Source of the DNA: Hespellia sp.
Lineage (GTDB): Bacteria; Bacillota; Clostridia; Lachnospirales; Lachnospiraceae
Assembly: GCA_028689735.1 (NCBI GenBank)
Contig: JAQVCP010000003.1
Coordinates: forward strand, 37,561-101,560
Length of the DNA stretch: 64,000 nucleotides
Direction of reading: 5' to 3'
Shown: positions 35,061 to 44,327 of the stretch, one piece after another
Layout of the letters: every line of letters begins with the position of its first letter
Position numbering within the stretch: the stretch's first letter is position 1
Translations under genes and position numbers: made by a program
The notes under the pieces: model-generated
Seen by the model: only the letters and a program-made list of their open reading frames with translations
Databases searched by the model: none
What the model was told of the DNA's origin: nothing

Positions 35061-36620
35061 TTACTGAGTTTTTTTGCGGCTTCTGAAGTAAAGGAATGCT
35101 GCAATGATCATGATCGCACAACCACCGATTGTGAAGATTGTTGTACCGATACCACCTGTTGATGGAAGGGAAGAAAGCTTGGTATTCTTGATTTCTGTCT
35201 CTGCATTATCCTTACCTGGTACAATGTTAGTAATCGTCTTATTCGTTGTTGGGCCATCATAGGTTGCTTCATAGGTTGATGTTGCCTTACCATCTACTTC
35301 GATTTTATAACTCTTTAATGTTCCGTCTGTGTTATACTCTGCTGAAATAACAACCGGAATCTCTTTTGGATTAACAGAATATCCTTCTGGAGCTTTTGTC
35401 TCGACGAGTGTATACTCACCTGCATCCAGTCCTGTGAATGCTAACGCACCATTCTCATCTGATACTGCGGTGTAAACTTTCTTCGTTGTTTTATTTGTCA
35501 GTGTAAATGTTGCGCCTGGAAGTGAAGTTGTTTTAACAGTTTCGCCTGCTTCGTTCTCGATTTCTCTCTCTTCACCAGTCTTTAACAATTCTTTTGTAAT
35601 TTCATTCCATGTTTCTGATGAACTACCAAACAGTTTACTGTCAATACCGAATGTGTAGGTATAAGTTTTGTCATCTGTTTTCTTCGTTTCATCTGCTTTT
35701 GACGGATTGTTTGAATACTCTAATGTTGCTGTATTTGTGTTAGGATCGAAGTTGATACCTGCCTGATCATTCAGTACTGCTGAATAAGTTACATATACAG
35801 TATCGTTTCCATGAGCAAGTGCATAGTCAGAGTTAATTGTGATTTCAAAACCTGATGCTGATTTTGTAATTGTATAGCTGTCCTCCGGAAGATTTGTTGC
35901 AATACTATCCTGAGTTAATGTTAAGCCAGTGCTTAAAGCATCAGAAATTTTAACGACTACTGTTGTATATTCTTTGCTGTATGAAGGGATTGCTGTATCG
36001 ATGCGGAATTTGACTGTATCGCCGATTGCCACATCATCACCCTTATCGCCATTGCCGCCATCAACAATGGTCTTCTCGATAGAAGGAGTTGTTGATTTTG
36101 CATATGCATCATTTGTTACAAGTGTCCAGTTAGAATTAGCATCTACCGGATCTGCGCTCATTTCGCTGTCACTACCGCTTACTGTATAAGCAACACCGAG
36201 TAACATCGGATTATAAACTTCGTTAACTGTACCATTTACTAATACCATCCAATAGCCTGGGTTTAAGTTAGCTGTGAAGCTTGCAAGCCCTTCTGTGGCA
36301 GTAGTTGTCATTGACACTGTTTTTAATCCATCTTTATTTCCTTTTGCAATTGCTGTAATCTCATCTGATGTCGGTGCGAGCGGATCTGCAATTGTAACTC
36401 CGTCTACAGTAGTATATCCTGTAAAACCTGCATCATTATAGTTCGCCTTTACTACCTGATATGCCGTTACTGTTGCTGTCGCCTCTACATTGTTTACCGT
36501 TGCTTCTTTTACGTCATTTTCTGTAGGTTTTACACCTGTTGCTGCGAATGTAGTCATGCTCATTCCCAGAACCATTGCCATAGATAAAACTAAGGCTAAA
36601 ATTTTCTTTACTTTACTCAT
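35061..36620 (-). CDS. Major pilin (SpaA-like backbone, LPSTG)
   Basis: A 519-aa sortase-dependent pilin. After the signal peptide (MSKVKKILALVLSMAMVLGM.. cut near TFA-A) come an N-terminal domain (about 27-190), an isopeptide-forming D2 domain (about 195-330; TPSIEKTIVDGGN with the likely linkage Lys), and a C-terminal SpaA/Cna-B domain (about 365-450) holding the E-box-like YTLVETKAPEGYS. LPSTGG, a transmembrane helix and RSRKKTQ follow. In Gram-positive pili such proteins form the shaft with Lys-Thr and internal Lys-Asn bonds. It lies between the adhesin and the two class C sortases, which supports the backbone role. Confidence 0.93.
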   Translation of the reverse strand: MSKVKKILALVLSMAMVLGMSMTTFAATGVKPTENDVKEATVNNVEATATVTAYQVVKANYNDAGFTGYTTVDGVTIADPLAPTSDEITAIAKGNKDGLKTVSMTTTATEGLASFTANLNPGYWMVLVNGTVNEVYNPMLLGVAYTVSGSDSEMSADPVDANSNWTLVTNDAYAKSTTPSIEKTIVDGGNGDKGDDVAIGDTVKFRIDTAIPSYSKEYTTVVVKISDALSTGLTLTQDSIATNLPEDSYTITKSASGFEITINSDYALAHGNDTVYVTYSAVLNDQAGINFDPNTNTATLEYSNNPSKADETKKTDDKTYTYTFGIDSKLFGSSSETWNEITKELLKTGEEREIENEAGETVKTTSLPGATFTLTNKTTKKVYTAVSDENGALAFTGLDAGEYTLVETKAPEGYSVNPKEIPVVISAEYNTDGTLKSYKIEVDGKATSTYEATYDGPTTNKTITNIVPGKDNAETEIKNTKLSSLPSTGGIGTTIFTIGGCAIMIIAAFLYFRSRKKTQ

Positions 36621-36743
36621 TCTTAATCTCCTTTTCTTTTTTGCGTTTTTGGTTGTAAAGTTTTTTGCTTGTTTATAATTTCTTTTTGCTACTTGTTACC
36701 TCTTTTGCGGTGCTTAAGGCCGCTGAAATGTCTTTTCATATTC

Positions 36744-39700
36744 TTATTTTTTCAGCACCCCCTCGTGTTTCTTGTTTCTATATAGAATTAGTGCTGCTGC
36801 CATCATAAGCAGTATGCCGCTAATCATATACCAGTAAATGCCAATACCGCCGGAATTTGGCAAATCATACAACGGAGTATTTTCAAATACATAGGTATAA
36901 ATTCCGTTTGCATCTCCTGAAGTGCCTTCAATTGTTTTGTCTCCACTTGTAATCGTTGGCTTCGCACCTTTGTAGGAAATTACAATATTCCATTCCTCTG
37001 TGCTCAAAGCATATCCTCCAGGTGCTTTTATTTCTTTTAGTGTATAAGTGTCAGCTTCAATTTCTGACGAAGAAACAGCCTTGTCTTTCAAGCTCCAGCT
37101 AATTACACCATTTTGATCAGACTTGCCGGTATAAACAAGTGTTTTACCATCTGTTCCTTTTTTAGTCTGTGCAGTCAATGTAAATTCGGCATTTTCAAGA
37201 TAAATAGGTGTCTGGCTAGATGTTGAACTCTCTTTTAATATCTGCCAATTGTCCACTTTTCCATTTGTAAACTTCGCAACGCCTAATGTTCCGCCATCCT
37301 TTGCGCCATATGCGTAGCTATCGGAAATAACATCTACACCTTCTTGATTCATCTTATTGCCAAGTTTAAATGTTGCAACTAAGTGGTCTGATGATAAACT
37401 GTTTTCTGTATTTGTCTCATTCTCACCAGCTCCAATAGATGCACTCAACAGTGTATATCCATCACTCTTGCTCTCTGAAACCCGATACTCACCACGCTCC
37501 AAGCCAATTAACTCAGCTAATCCTTCTTCTGATAATCCAACTTCCGTTCCTGCGTCTGTATTTGCCGGGACAACAATTGATACCGTCTTTAACAGTGAAT
37601 AAGTCCCATCGCCATTCTTCTTATCTACATCAAAGTTAAATTTCTGTTCTGTTTTGGATGTTTGCTGTAACTTCTTTGTAATCTGAATAGCACCAGAAAT
37701 TACTTTTACAGTGTAAGTGCCTGTTGCCTCAGCTAAGTTGTTCGACACATTTTTATCATCTTCACCCGCGTGATGTATCTTCCCATCAGAAGTTGTTGTG
37801 TTGTGGTTACTATCAGCTGTTGGCTCACCTGCGTTGTAAGTTACTTTCAGATAATACTTTGTATTAACATCTGTTGTAACGCCTGCCATGTCAACTGCAT
37901 TGGTACAAGCTTCGTCAGAATACCATTTGAAGATAAACTTGTCTAAAGTCACTCCTTCATACTTATCTAACCATATTCGAACATCTGCCATCTGACTCTG
38001 AATCGTTGTCGTTCCAGTCTTTGTTGTATTGGTCGGTACACTGTCGCCTTTATAGATTGTAACCTCGTAAGGTTTTACCTCTAATGTGGCTTTTACGTTA
38101 ACCGTCGGCTTCTCGAATGGAATGGATACACCATCCACCGAAACTCCCGAACCATCTCCATTGGTTGTAACCGCGTTCCCACCAATGTAATCCGCCTTGG
38201 CCTTAACCTGGAAAGTCTTGCTCCATCCTGGTGAATCATCTGTCTTTGTATATAATGTCTGATTTGTCCAAATTACATATTGACGATCATCTGAGTCGGT
38301 ATGCAGTGTACCGCCTGCTGCTGCAACGCTTACTTCATCTGCTACAAATCTCGGATCAATATAATCCTTAACAATAGCATTCTTAACGGGCACGCCATTG
38401 ATGGACTGGATGATACTCTTAAAAATACCAGTCAATGAATCAGCATCATCTGCAGTGTATGCATATTTGCTTCCGTTTTCTGCCTCTGATGCAGCCTTCT
38501 TTAATGTATTCTTTGCATTTTCCAGATTCACGTCTTGACTTACACCTAATCCCACAGAAACAGTCATTACTGTACGATTGCCCTTCTCACTAGAAGAATC
38601 TTTAATAGCAGATGCTGCATTTTCTATATCGCTAAGATCACATTTATTCGGACAACCATCTGTCAGCAGAATTACAAACTGCCTTCTCGACTGATCACTT
38701 TGATTTTTCAGCATCGTCTGTGCCGCATCCAAACCTGCTTTTTGGTTTGTTCCACTGGTTGTCTCAATGTTTGTAATTTTGCTATTGAAATCAGCTAAAT
38801 TGTTTCCCTTACCAATTTCCTGCAAATCAAAATCCTGTGAAGCTGCTTCCGAGAAAGTCACCAGTCCAACTCTGCTCTCCGGTGATGTTTCTGCCAAATC
38901 AGCGGCAAATTGCTTCGCTGCTTTGTCAAGATAGTAAAGTCTGTCATGATCATCCTTAGCTGTGTAGAAAGTGTAATCTGTATATGAATTTAAAGTACCC
39001 TTCGCACCATCTTTATATATAGCTTTAGCTACATAATCCCAACAGGAATCATCAACGTATTTCCACTGACTGTCTTCATAATAAACCCGCATAACCGTAG
39101 CCGATGCACCAGGTGCCACATAATAGTACACCTTGTTCTTATCAAGCTTTTCGATTGTACCTGTGTCATAATAGGTCAATCCGCTCCGAAAATTCATGGA
39201 ACAGGACTTATCGAAAACTAATACCACATCTACCGGTTCTACTATCGTGCTTGTCGCATTGGAGCTTGCATTCAGTGTGATATTGTATGTTCTTTCATTC
39301 CAATCGACCACCTGTGCTGTCTTGCCGGTTTCAACTGTTGAAGCCAGATTCGTATAATAATTGGAAAAAGCAAACGTCGCTGAATCTTTTTCCTTTACAC
39401 TCGTTGACACCTTATCATCCTGAACCGTTCCACCGATTACCTTCAAATCATTTTGCAGATGGTAACCTTTCACCTCTGTACCCGATTCTTCTACTTTATA
39501 TATATAGGAATCTCCATCATTCTTTATCTTCTGATTACCATATATATAAGATCCGTTTGCCGATATCGTACCATTCGCATTTGTTGTAATCGTCCAGTTC
39601 ATGTCAGATGCTTTCAGTACTGTGCCATTTTGCGGTGCATCGCTGGTTGTCGACGTAATCTTAAACTTTAAATTTGCTTTAAGTGATTCAAATTGTGCCT

Positions 39701-42700
39701 GTGTCAAGCCCTCGACACGTTTAGTAACCTGTAATGTAAACTCTCCTTTATTTGCCGGTGGAAGTTTCTGTCCGAATCCTACGTTATCAAGGAAGTTACC
39801 ATATGTGTAGGCATTTGCAGTTGTATTATTATCGTGTGCTGTAGGTCCTGATACAAAGAAGAAACGTGACATATAGCCGGTAGGAATGTAGGCATTTGTC
39901 TCTGAATAGTTACCCCACTTCTGATCATCGTCTGTATATTCTTTTACATACACGCCATTTGCCGTCTTGAAAGCTTCGTCCTTTGCCATGAGTGCTTCTA
40001 CTTCTACCTGTGTATCAATCGGATCCCCATCGTTATTTAATCCGTTTTTTGCCAGACTTGTCGGGATGATAACAACATACATGGTATCATATTCCGGATT
40101 TTTGTCAGAAACATCTCCTCTGGCCCTATGAGACAGCCAATAGTTCAACGGTGTTCCTCTGATCGTAACAACATCCTGATATAGTGCTCCCTCTGCTTCG
40201 CAATTCAGCTCTGCAAATTGAGTTCCATCCGGTATTACCTGATCACCATACCATGCATATTGCCCAAGACTTTGACCATCATTTTTACTTACGATCTCGA
40301 TATCCCATCCATCTTCCGCATCAACATTAGTCTCATACCGTGGTTTCGAAGTAGTCTGCCATACACCGCCATTCTCTCTGTACCATTTGTTTGATGTATG
40401 GTTCCAGGAATTCTTGCGATGAAATTGCGGTGTCTCAAAACTTCCGTTCTGGAGCTGATTCCAATATGTAACATTATATTCATCTGATACTGCCGCTTCT
40501 GTCTCTGTACCCTTTGCAAATGCTTTCACTTTGTATTTCACACTGGTTTGATTTTCATCACTGTTCAGTGCTCCATCGTCAAGTGCAAGATTCAACCAGG
40601 TTCCTTTTTCATCAATATTGTAATCATCTCCGGAACGTGTTCTTGTCACTTCTTTGAAGTCACGGCCATTGACACTCTTATACCACTTGAAGTCATATGC
40701 GGCTGTGTCGGTTAAACCTGCAACCTGTAACTGACCGGAATTTATGATGTCATCCGTGATAGAGATGCTTGCGGCATTTTTATTGTAGACCATGTACAGG
40801 TCAACCGTTCTTTCCTTCTTATCTTTGCTGGTTGTAACCCATTCCGTCCATGAATCTCCGGAAGTATTTTCACTATATTGAATTTTTAGATTTTTAGTAC
40901 CATCGTTCTGATATTGCAATCTTTTGATTTGAGTTCCATCATGGGCATCCTTCTTTGCTCCAACAAAGGTATAACCCTTGATTTCTTTCTGATAAGTACT
41001 CAAATTAATCACATCATTGTTGTTTGTTGTGCCTGTTATATTCTCCTGTTCTACCAGTGACTCAGAAATTTCCTTATTCTTTGTGCCATCCCAGTAATGC
41101 ACTGTTGCAACAATCTTTCTGCTGCCTCGTGTCCAGGTGATTGTAAAAGTAGAAAAACTGTCTGTTACGAATTCTGCTTTTGTAACCTTCGTAGCATCCG
41201 TGGTTTCTACCGTAGCTTCCTGGGTATCATCGGCTACCATATCAACTACATCTTTGACCTCGCCCTTTTTGTTTTCCTCCAGGTGCATAACCGTTACATC
41301 CAGGCTTGCATCCTCGGATGAATCAACTTCCTCTGGAATCGCTTCTTGCTTGTAGTCGATGACTACTTTTACATTTCCGTTTGGTTCTACCTTGTTACCA
41401 TCTTTGTCGATAAAGCTGATATCATAAGCGAGGAAACCTGCGATGTCGTAATCTTCATTCTCTGCTTTTTCCTCCAGCTGAGTTTTTACTTTTTCATACT
41501 CATCCGCTGTACTTTCTGGTGTAATCACTTTCGCTTCTGAGGTAGCTTTGCCAGTTAATGAAATGTCTGTTGCTGCTTTCCGCTCCGGTACTGCAATTGT
41601 TGAAGCAGATGTAACATCTGACTGTGTGTCCGGTAAGATTGGAATAACCTGAAGTGTTGCTCCCTCTGGAATAATTCCTTTCTGATCTGCACTTACAGTT
41701 ACGGTTACATCATCATTTTCATATTTAAGTGAATCTGTTGCTTTTGCAGGCTCATCTGTTGCTGCATTCTTACCTGCTGTATTTGAACCACCCTCCGTAA
41801 CAGTTTCATCTGTTGCCGGCTCTTCCGATGGCTGCTCTGTCAAATAACATCCGTAGATTGTGGAATATCTTCCTTCCATCTGAATCTTCTGTGCTGTGCC
41901 ATCTTCATTCAATGTGATCTCGGATAAATCATAATCGTTATCGATTGTGTCGATGCTCTGACCTGCGTTCTGAAGTTCTTCCACCTTGTCAGATCTCTGA
42001 GTGATTCCAACAATCTGTGCTTCGGCGTTACCTGCCGATGAGTTCGCTTCATTATAATAGAAAACTGTTGATTTCTTTGTATCGCCAATCTGAAAATCTT
42101 TCTGTTCAAATGTAAGCTTGATTTCTTTTCCAGGTTCTACTTGCTTGCCATTCACCTTGAAGCTTACATTATATAAGAAATAGCTTCCAAGAACTTTACC
42201 TTCTTCTAAGGATTTTTCCATCAGTGTTTTGACTGTATCTTCTGTCTCTTTCTGAGCTGCTGTTACTTCCATCGTAACTTCGGAAGTCTTTGCTGTGAAT
42301 GTTCCTTCCGGAACGTTCGCTGTAACTGTACTGATCACATTTCCATCAGTATCTTTAACATCCGCCTTAAGCTCTACTGCTTCCTGCTGGGTTGTTGTTT
42401 TGTCTTTATCTTCCGTCGTGTAGATGGTTTCGTCTTTCTTGCCGCCATCTGTTACGGTCTCATTTTCCGCTGATTCATTTTCAGTCGGCTCACTTACTGC
42501 TGGCTCCTGTGGCTTATCTTCTGTAATGTAGCAGCCGTAGATCGTGCAGCGTCTTCCTTCCATCTGAATCTTCTGTGCTGTGCCATCCTCGTTCAATGTG
42601 ATTTCTGACAAATCGTAATCGTCAATATGCTCTGTGCTCTCTCCTGCATTTTGAAGCTGTTCCATCTTGTCGGACTTCTGTGTGATTCCAACGATCTCTG

Positions 42701-43406
42701 CTTCGGCATTGCCTGCCGGTGAGTTTGCCTCATTGTAATAGAAGGTTGTTGCTTTCTTTGTATCACCAATCTGGAAATTCTTCTGTTCAAATGTGATGCT
42801 GATTTCCCGGCCCGGCTCCACCTGCTCTCCGTTCACCTTGAAGCTTACATTATATAGGAAGTAACTTCCAAGGACTTTATCCTCTGCTAAGGATTTTTCC
42901 ATCAGTGCTTTGACTGCATCTGTTGTCTCTGTCTGAACCGCCGTAACCTCCATTGTCACTTCAGAAGTATTTGCTGCAAATGTCCCTTCCGGGATATTCG
43001 CTGTGACTGTGCAGATTGCATTTCCATCGGCATCAACGAGTACATTTCCATCAGCATCCTTGATGTCTTCCTTAAGCTCCATAGCTTCCTGATGCGGTGA
43101 CTCCTCTGTCACTGTCGGCTCGCTATGTACCTGAGCTTCTGCTGCCGTGTTATCTGTCGCTGCTTCATCTGTTGTTGCCGCTTCTGTCTCCGGTGTTGTC
43201 TCCGCTGTACCCGTACCTGTTGTTTCCGCTGTTCCAGCCTGTTCACCCGTAACGGTTGTCTCGTCCTGTGCTTCCTTGCCGGCTCCTTCACTGCTAATCT
43301 CATCTGCGTTAAAACTATCTATTAGAAGTGATGGGACGCTTCCGCCAAGCACGAGCACCATGCAAAGCACAAACGCTATGATTCTTCTCTTCCTACTACT
43401 TTTCAT
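36744..43406 (-). CDS. Giant VWA-domain pilus tip adhesin (2220 aa, LPNSG)
   Basis: A very large exported protein with signal peptide (MKSSRKRRIIAFVLCMVLVL..), a Thr/Glu-rich linker, and two near-identical domains at about residues 108-297 and 345-527 with a weaker third copy near 550-690. Then come a jelly-roll-type region (about 970-1200; NGSFETP .. FAELNCEAEGALYQDV) and a von Willebrand A domain (about 1390-1670) with a complete MIDAS start, DKSCSMN. C-terminal Cna-B/SpaA-type repeats end in LPNSGG, a helix and RNKKHEG. Such VWA proteins sit at pilus tips and bind host ligands. It starts inside the end of the small upstream gene (11-nt overlap) behind GAAGGAGG. The sorting motif differs from the pilin's LPSTG. 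Confidence 0.9.
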   Translation of the reverse strand: MKSSRKRRIIAFVLCMVLVLGGSVPSLLIDSFNADEISSEGAGKEAQDETTVTGEQAGTAETTGTGTAETTPETEAATTDEAATDNTAAEAQVHSEPTVTEESPHQEAMELKEDIKDADGNVLVDADGNAICTVTANIPEGTFAANTSEVTMEVTAVQTETTDAVKALMEKSLAEDKVLGSYFLYNVSFKVNGEQVEPGREISITFEQKNFQIGDTKKATTFYYNEANSPAGNAEAEIVGITQKSDKMEQLQNAGESTEHIDDYDLSEITLNEDGTAQKIQMEGRRCTIYGCYITEDKPQEPAVSEPTENESAENETVTDGGKKDETIYTTEDKDKTTTQQEAVELKADVKDTDGNVISTVTANVPEGTFTAKTSEVTMEVTAAQKETEDTVKTLMEKSLEEGKVLGSYFLYNVSFKVNGKQVEPGKEIKLTFEQKDFQIGDTKKSTVFYYNEANSSAGNAEAQIVGITQRSDKVEELQNAGQSIDTIDNDYDLSEITLNEDGTAQKIQMEGRYSTIYGCYLTEQPSEEPATDETVTEGGSNTAGKNAATDEPAKATDSLKYENDDVTVTVSADQKGIIPEGATLQVIPILPDTQSDVTSASTIAVPERKAATDISLTGKATSEAKVITPESTADEYEKVKTQLEEKAENEDYDIAGFLAYDISFIDKDGNKVEPNGNVKVVIDYKQEAIPEEVDSSEDASLDVTVMHLEENKKGEVKDVVDMVADDTQEATVETTDATKVTKAEFVTDSFSTFTITWTRGSRKIVATVHYWDGTKNKEISESLVEQENITGTTNNNDVINLSTYQKEIKGYTFVGAKKDAHDGTQIKRLQYQNDGTKNLKIQYSENTSGDSWTEWVTTSKDKKERTVDLYMVYNKNAASISITDDIINSGQLQVAGLTDTAAYDFKWYKSVNGRDFKEVTRTRSGDDYNIDEKGTWLNLALDDGALNSDENQTSVKYKVKAFAKGTETEAAVSDEYNVTYWNQLQNGSFETPQFHRKNSWNHTSNKWYRENGGVWQTTSKPRYETNVDAEDGWDIEIVSKNDGQSLGQYAWYGDQVIPDGTQFAELNCEAEGALYQDVVTIRGTPLNYWLSHRARGDVSDKNPEYDTMYVVIIPTSLAKNGLNNDGDPIDTQVEVEALMAKDEAFKTANGVYVKEYTDDDQKWGNYSETNAYIPTGYMSRFFFVSGPTAHDNNTTANAYTYGNFLDNVGFGQKLPPANKGEFTLQVTKRVEGLTQAQFESLKANLKFKITSTTSDAPQNGTVLKASDMNWTITTNANGTISANGSYIYGNQKIKNDGDSYIYKVEESGTEVKGYHLQNDLKVIGGTVQDDKVSTSVKEKDSATFAFSNYYTNLASTVETGKTAQVVDWNERTYNITLNASSNATSTIVEPVDVVLVFDKSCSMNFRSGLTYYDTGTIEKLDKNKVYYYVAPGASATVMRVYYEDSQWKYVDDSCWDYVAKAIYKDGAKGTLNSYTDYTFYTAKDDHDRLYYLDKAAKQFAADLAETSPESRVGLVTFSEAASQDFDLQEIGKGNNLADFNSKITNIETTSGTNQKAGLDAAQTMLKNQSDQSRRQFVILLTDGCPNKCDLSDIENAASAIKDSSSEKGNRTVMTVSVGLGVSQDVNLENAKNTLKKAASEAENGSKYAYTADDADSLTGIFKSIIQSINGVPVKNAIVKDYIDPRFVADEVSVAAAGGTLHTDSDDRQYVIWTNQTLYTKTDDSPGWSKTFQVKAKADYIGGNAVTTNGDGSGVSVDGVSIPFEKPTVNVKATLEVKPYEVTIYKGDSVPTNTTKTGTTTIQSQMADVRIWLDKYEGVTLDKFIFKWYSDEACTNAVDMAGVTTDVNTKYYLKVTYNAGEPTADSNHNTTTSDGKIHHAGEDDKNVSNNLAEATGTYTVKVISGAIQITKKLQQTSKTEQKFNFDVDKKNGDGTYSLLKTVSIVVPANTDAGTEVGLSEEGLAELIGLERGEYRVSESKSDGYTLLSASIGAGENETNTENSLSSDHLVATFKLGNKMNQEGVDVISDSYAYGAKDGGTLGVAKFTNGKVDNWQILKESSTSSQTPIYLENAEFTLTAQTKKGTDGKTLVYTGKSDQNGVISWSLKDKAVSSSEIEADTYTLKEIKAPGGYALSTEEWNIVISYKGAKPTITSGDKTIEGTSGDANGIYTYVFENTPLYDLPNSGGIGIYWYMISGILLMMAAALILYRNKKHEGVLKK

Positions 43407-43614
43407 GGCTTCCTCCTTCTTTCCCTTCTATTACTTGATCTTTGTCTAATGCGCCATCAATCATCTTCAGTAGCTCCAAGGCGCTTCGAAAATACTGTTC
43501 CTTATGTTCATCGACCCATGTCACACTCCCCTGCCAGGTTGCATTTTGTCGTTCTAGAACCTTTACTATAAAAGTACCTGTTCTTTTTTCACCTGCGCTC
43601 ATACAGTTTTCCAT
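43396..43614 (-). CDS. Small WQG-family protein upstream of the adhesin
   Basis: A 72-aa soluble protein that I do not recognise by name. Its core (FIVKVLERQNATWQGSVTW .. FRSALELLKMIDGAL) clearly matches the C-terminal half of the 151-aa protein at 46952 (RQNSCWQGEAEW .. FLSVLEWLKIVNNSL), so the two are one family. It overlaps the adhesin start by 11 nt, which suggests translational coupling and a function tied to the adhesin, for example as a regulator or folding helper. The start is uncertain: AGAAGG lies close to ATG 43614 and MSAGEK four codons later is an alternative. A weak -10 (TATAAT, 43648-43643) lies just upstream. Confidence 0.7.
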   Translation of the reverse strand: MENCMSAGEKRTGTFIVKVLERQNATWQGSVTWVDEHKEQYFRSALELLKMIDGALDKDQVIEGKEGGSHEK

Positions 43615-44250
43615 CGCCCCTTCTACTTCAATAATTTTACTGATTATAACTCTATCTTGAATTCATAATACAGCAGAGACAATTACACAAACCATTACAT
43701 TTCTTTCATCATATTACTTTTTTTTGATTTTTTTCTTATGTTGGTGTTTTTTGTAATGTTTTTGTTGAATTTAGTATTTTAAAGACGATTTTCTGATGGA
43801 TGTGGATTGGATCTGTATTGTATGCTGTTCTGTTCATTGTGCCAGTACGCTACGGCAGTATCCACAGCTTAACTTCAGCCATTTTATATAATGTCTCACC
43901 CAGCAGAATGATGTTAATTGACTGAGAATCTTCTTATTATAATATGGATTTTTTGCAAAAATTCTGTCCTTTTTGTATTTTGGTATTGAGTTTTTAATCT
44001 TGGAGTAGAGTCTGTAGTGTTATTTTTTGTGGAGTGTTTTATAAGATATGATTATAAATCTATAGAAATACCATATTTTCTAATCTCTGTATTTTGAAAT
44101 TATAAGCTTAATTAATTAAGTTTAGGATATCTTTTTTAGTAATTTGCTATTATCTAACAACTTTGCGTGGATTTACTACCAGGTGAGGACATCTGCTCTG
44201 GTATTTCTTGTGTAACCTTACTGGAGTGTTCAAAAATTCTCTGGACAACC
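43615..44250. other. AT-rich intergenic region, no gene seen
   Basis: About 640 bp with long T- and A-runs and no supportable ORF. It should hold the promoter of the fibre locus: TATAAT on the minus strand at 43648-43643 is the closest candidate but has no good -35. A 14-bp perfect palindrome, CTTAATTAATTAAG, lies at 44107-44120. Confidence 0.6.
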
Positions 44251-44311
44251 AAAAAGCTCCTCCGGATCAATGCCACATTTTTCATTAGCATCTGCTCCGG
44301 CGGAGCTTTTT
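44251..44311 (-). terminator. Terminator-like hairpin after the first Rpn-like gene
   Basis: AAAAAGCTCCTCCGGAT and CTCCGGCGGAGCTTTTT pair at 15 of 17 positions around a 27-nt loop. The A- and T-flanks let it work in both directions. Related copies follow each repeat unit (45577-45637 and, decayed, 46862-46919). Confidence 0.7.
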
Positions 44312-44327
44312 CTTTATCGATTTCGCT

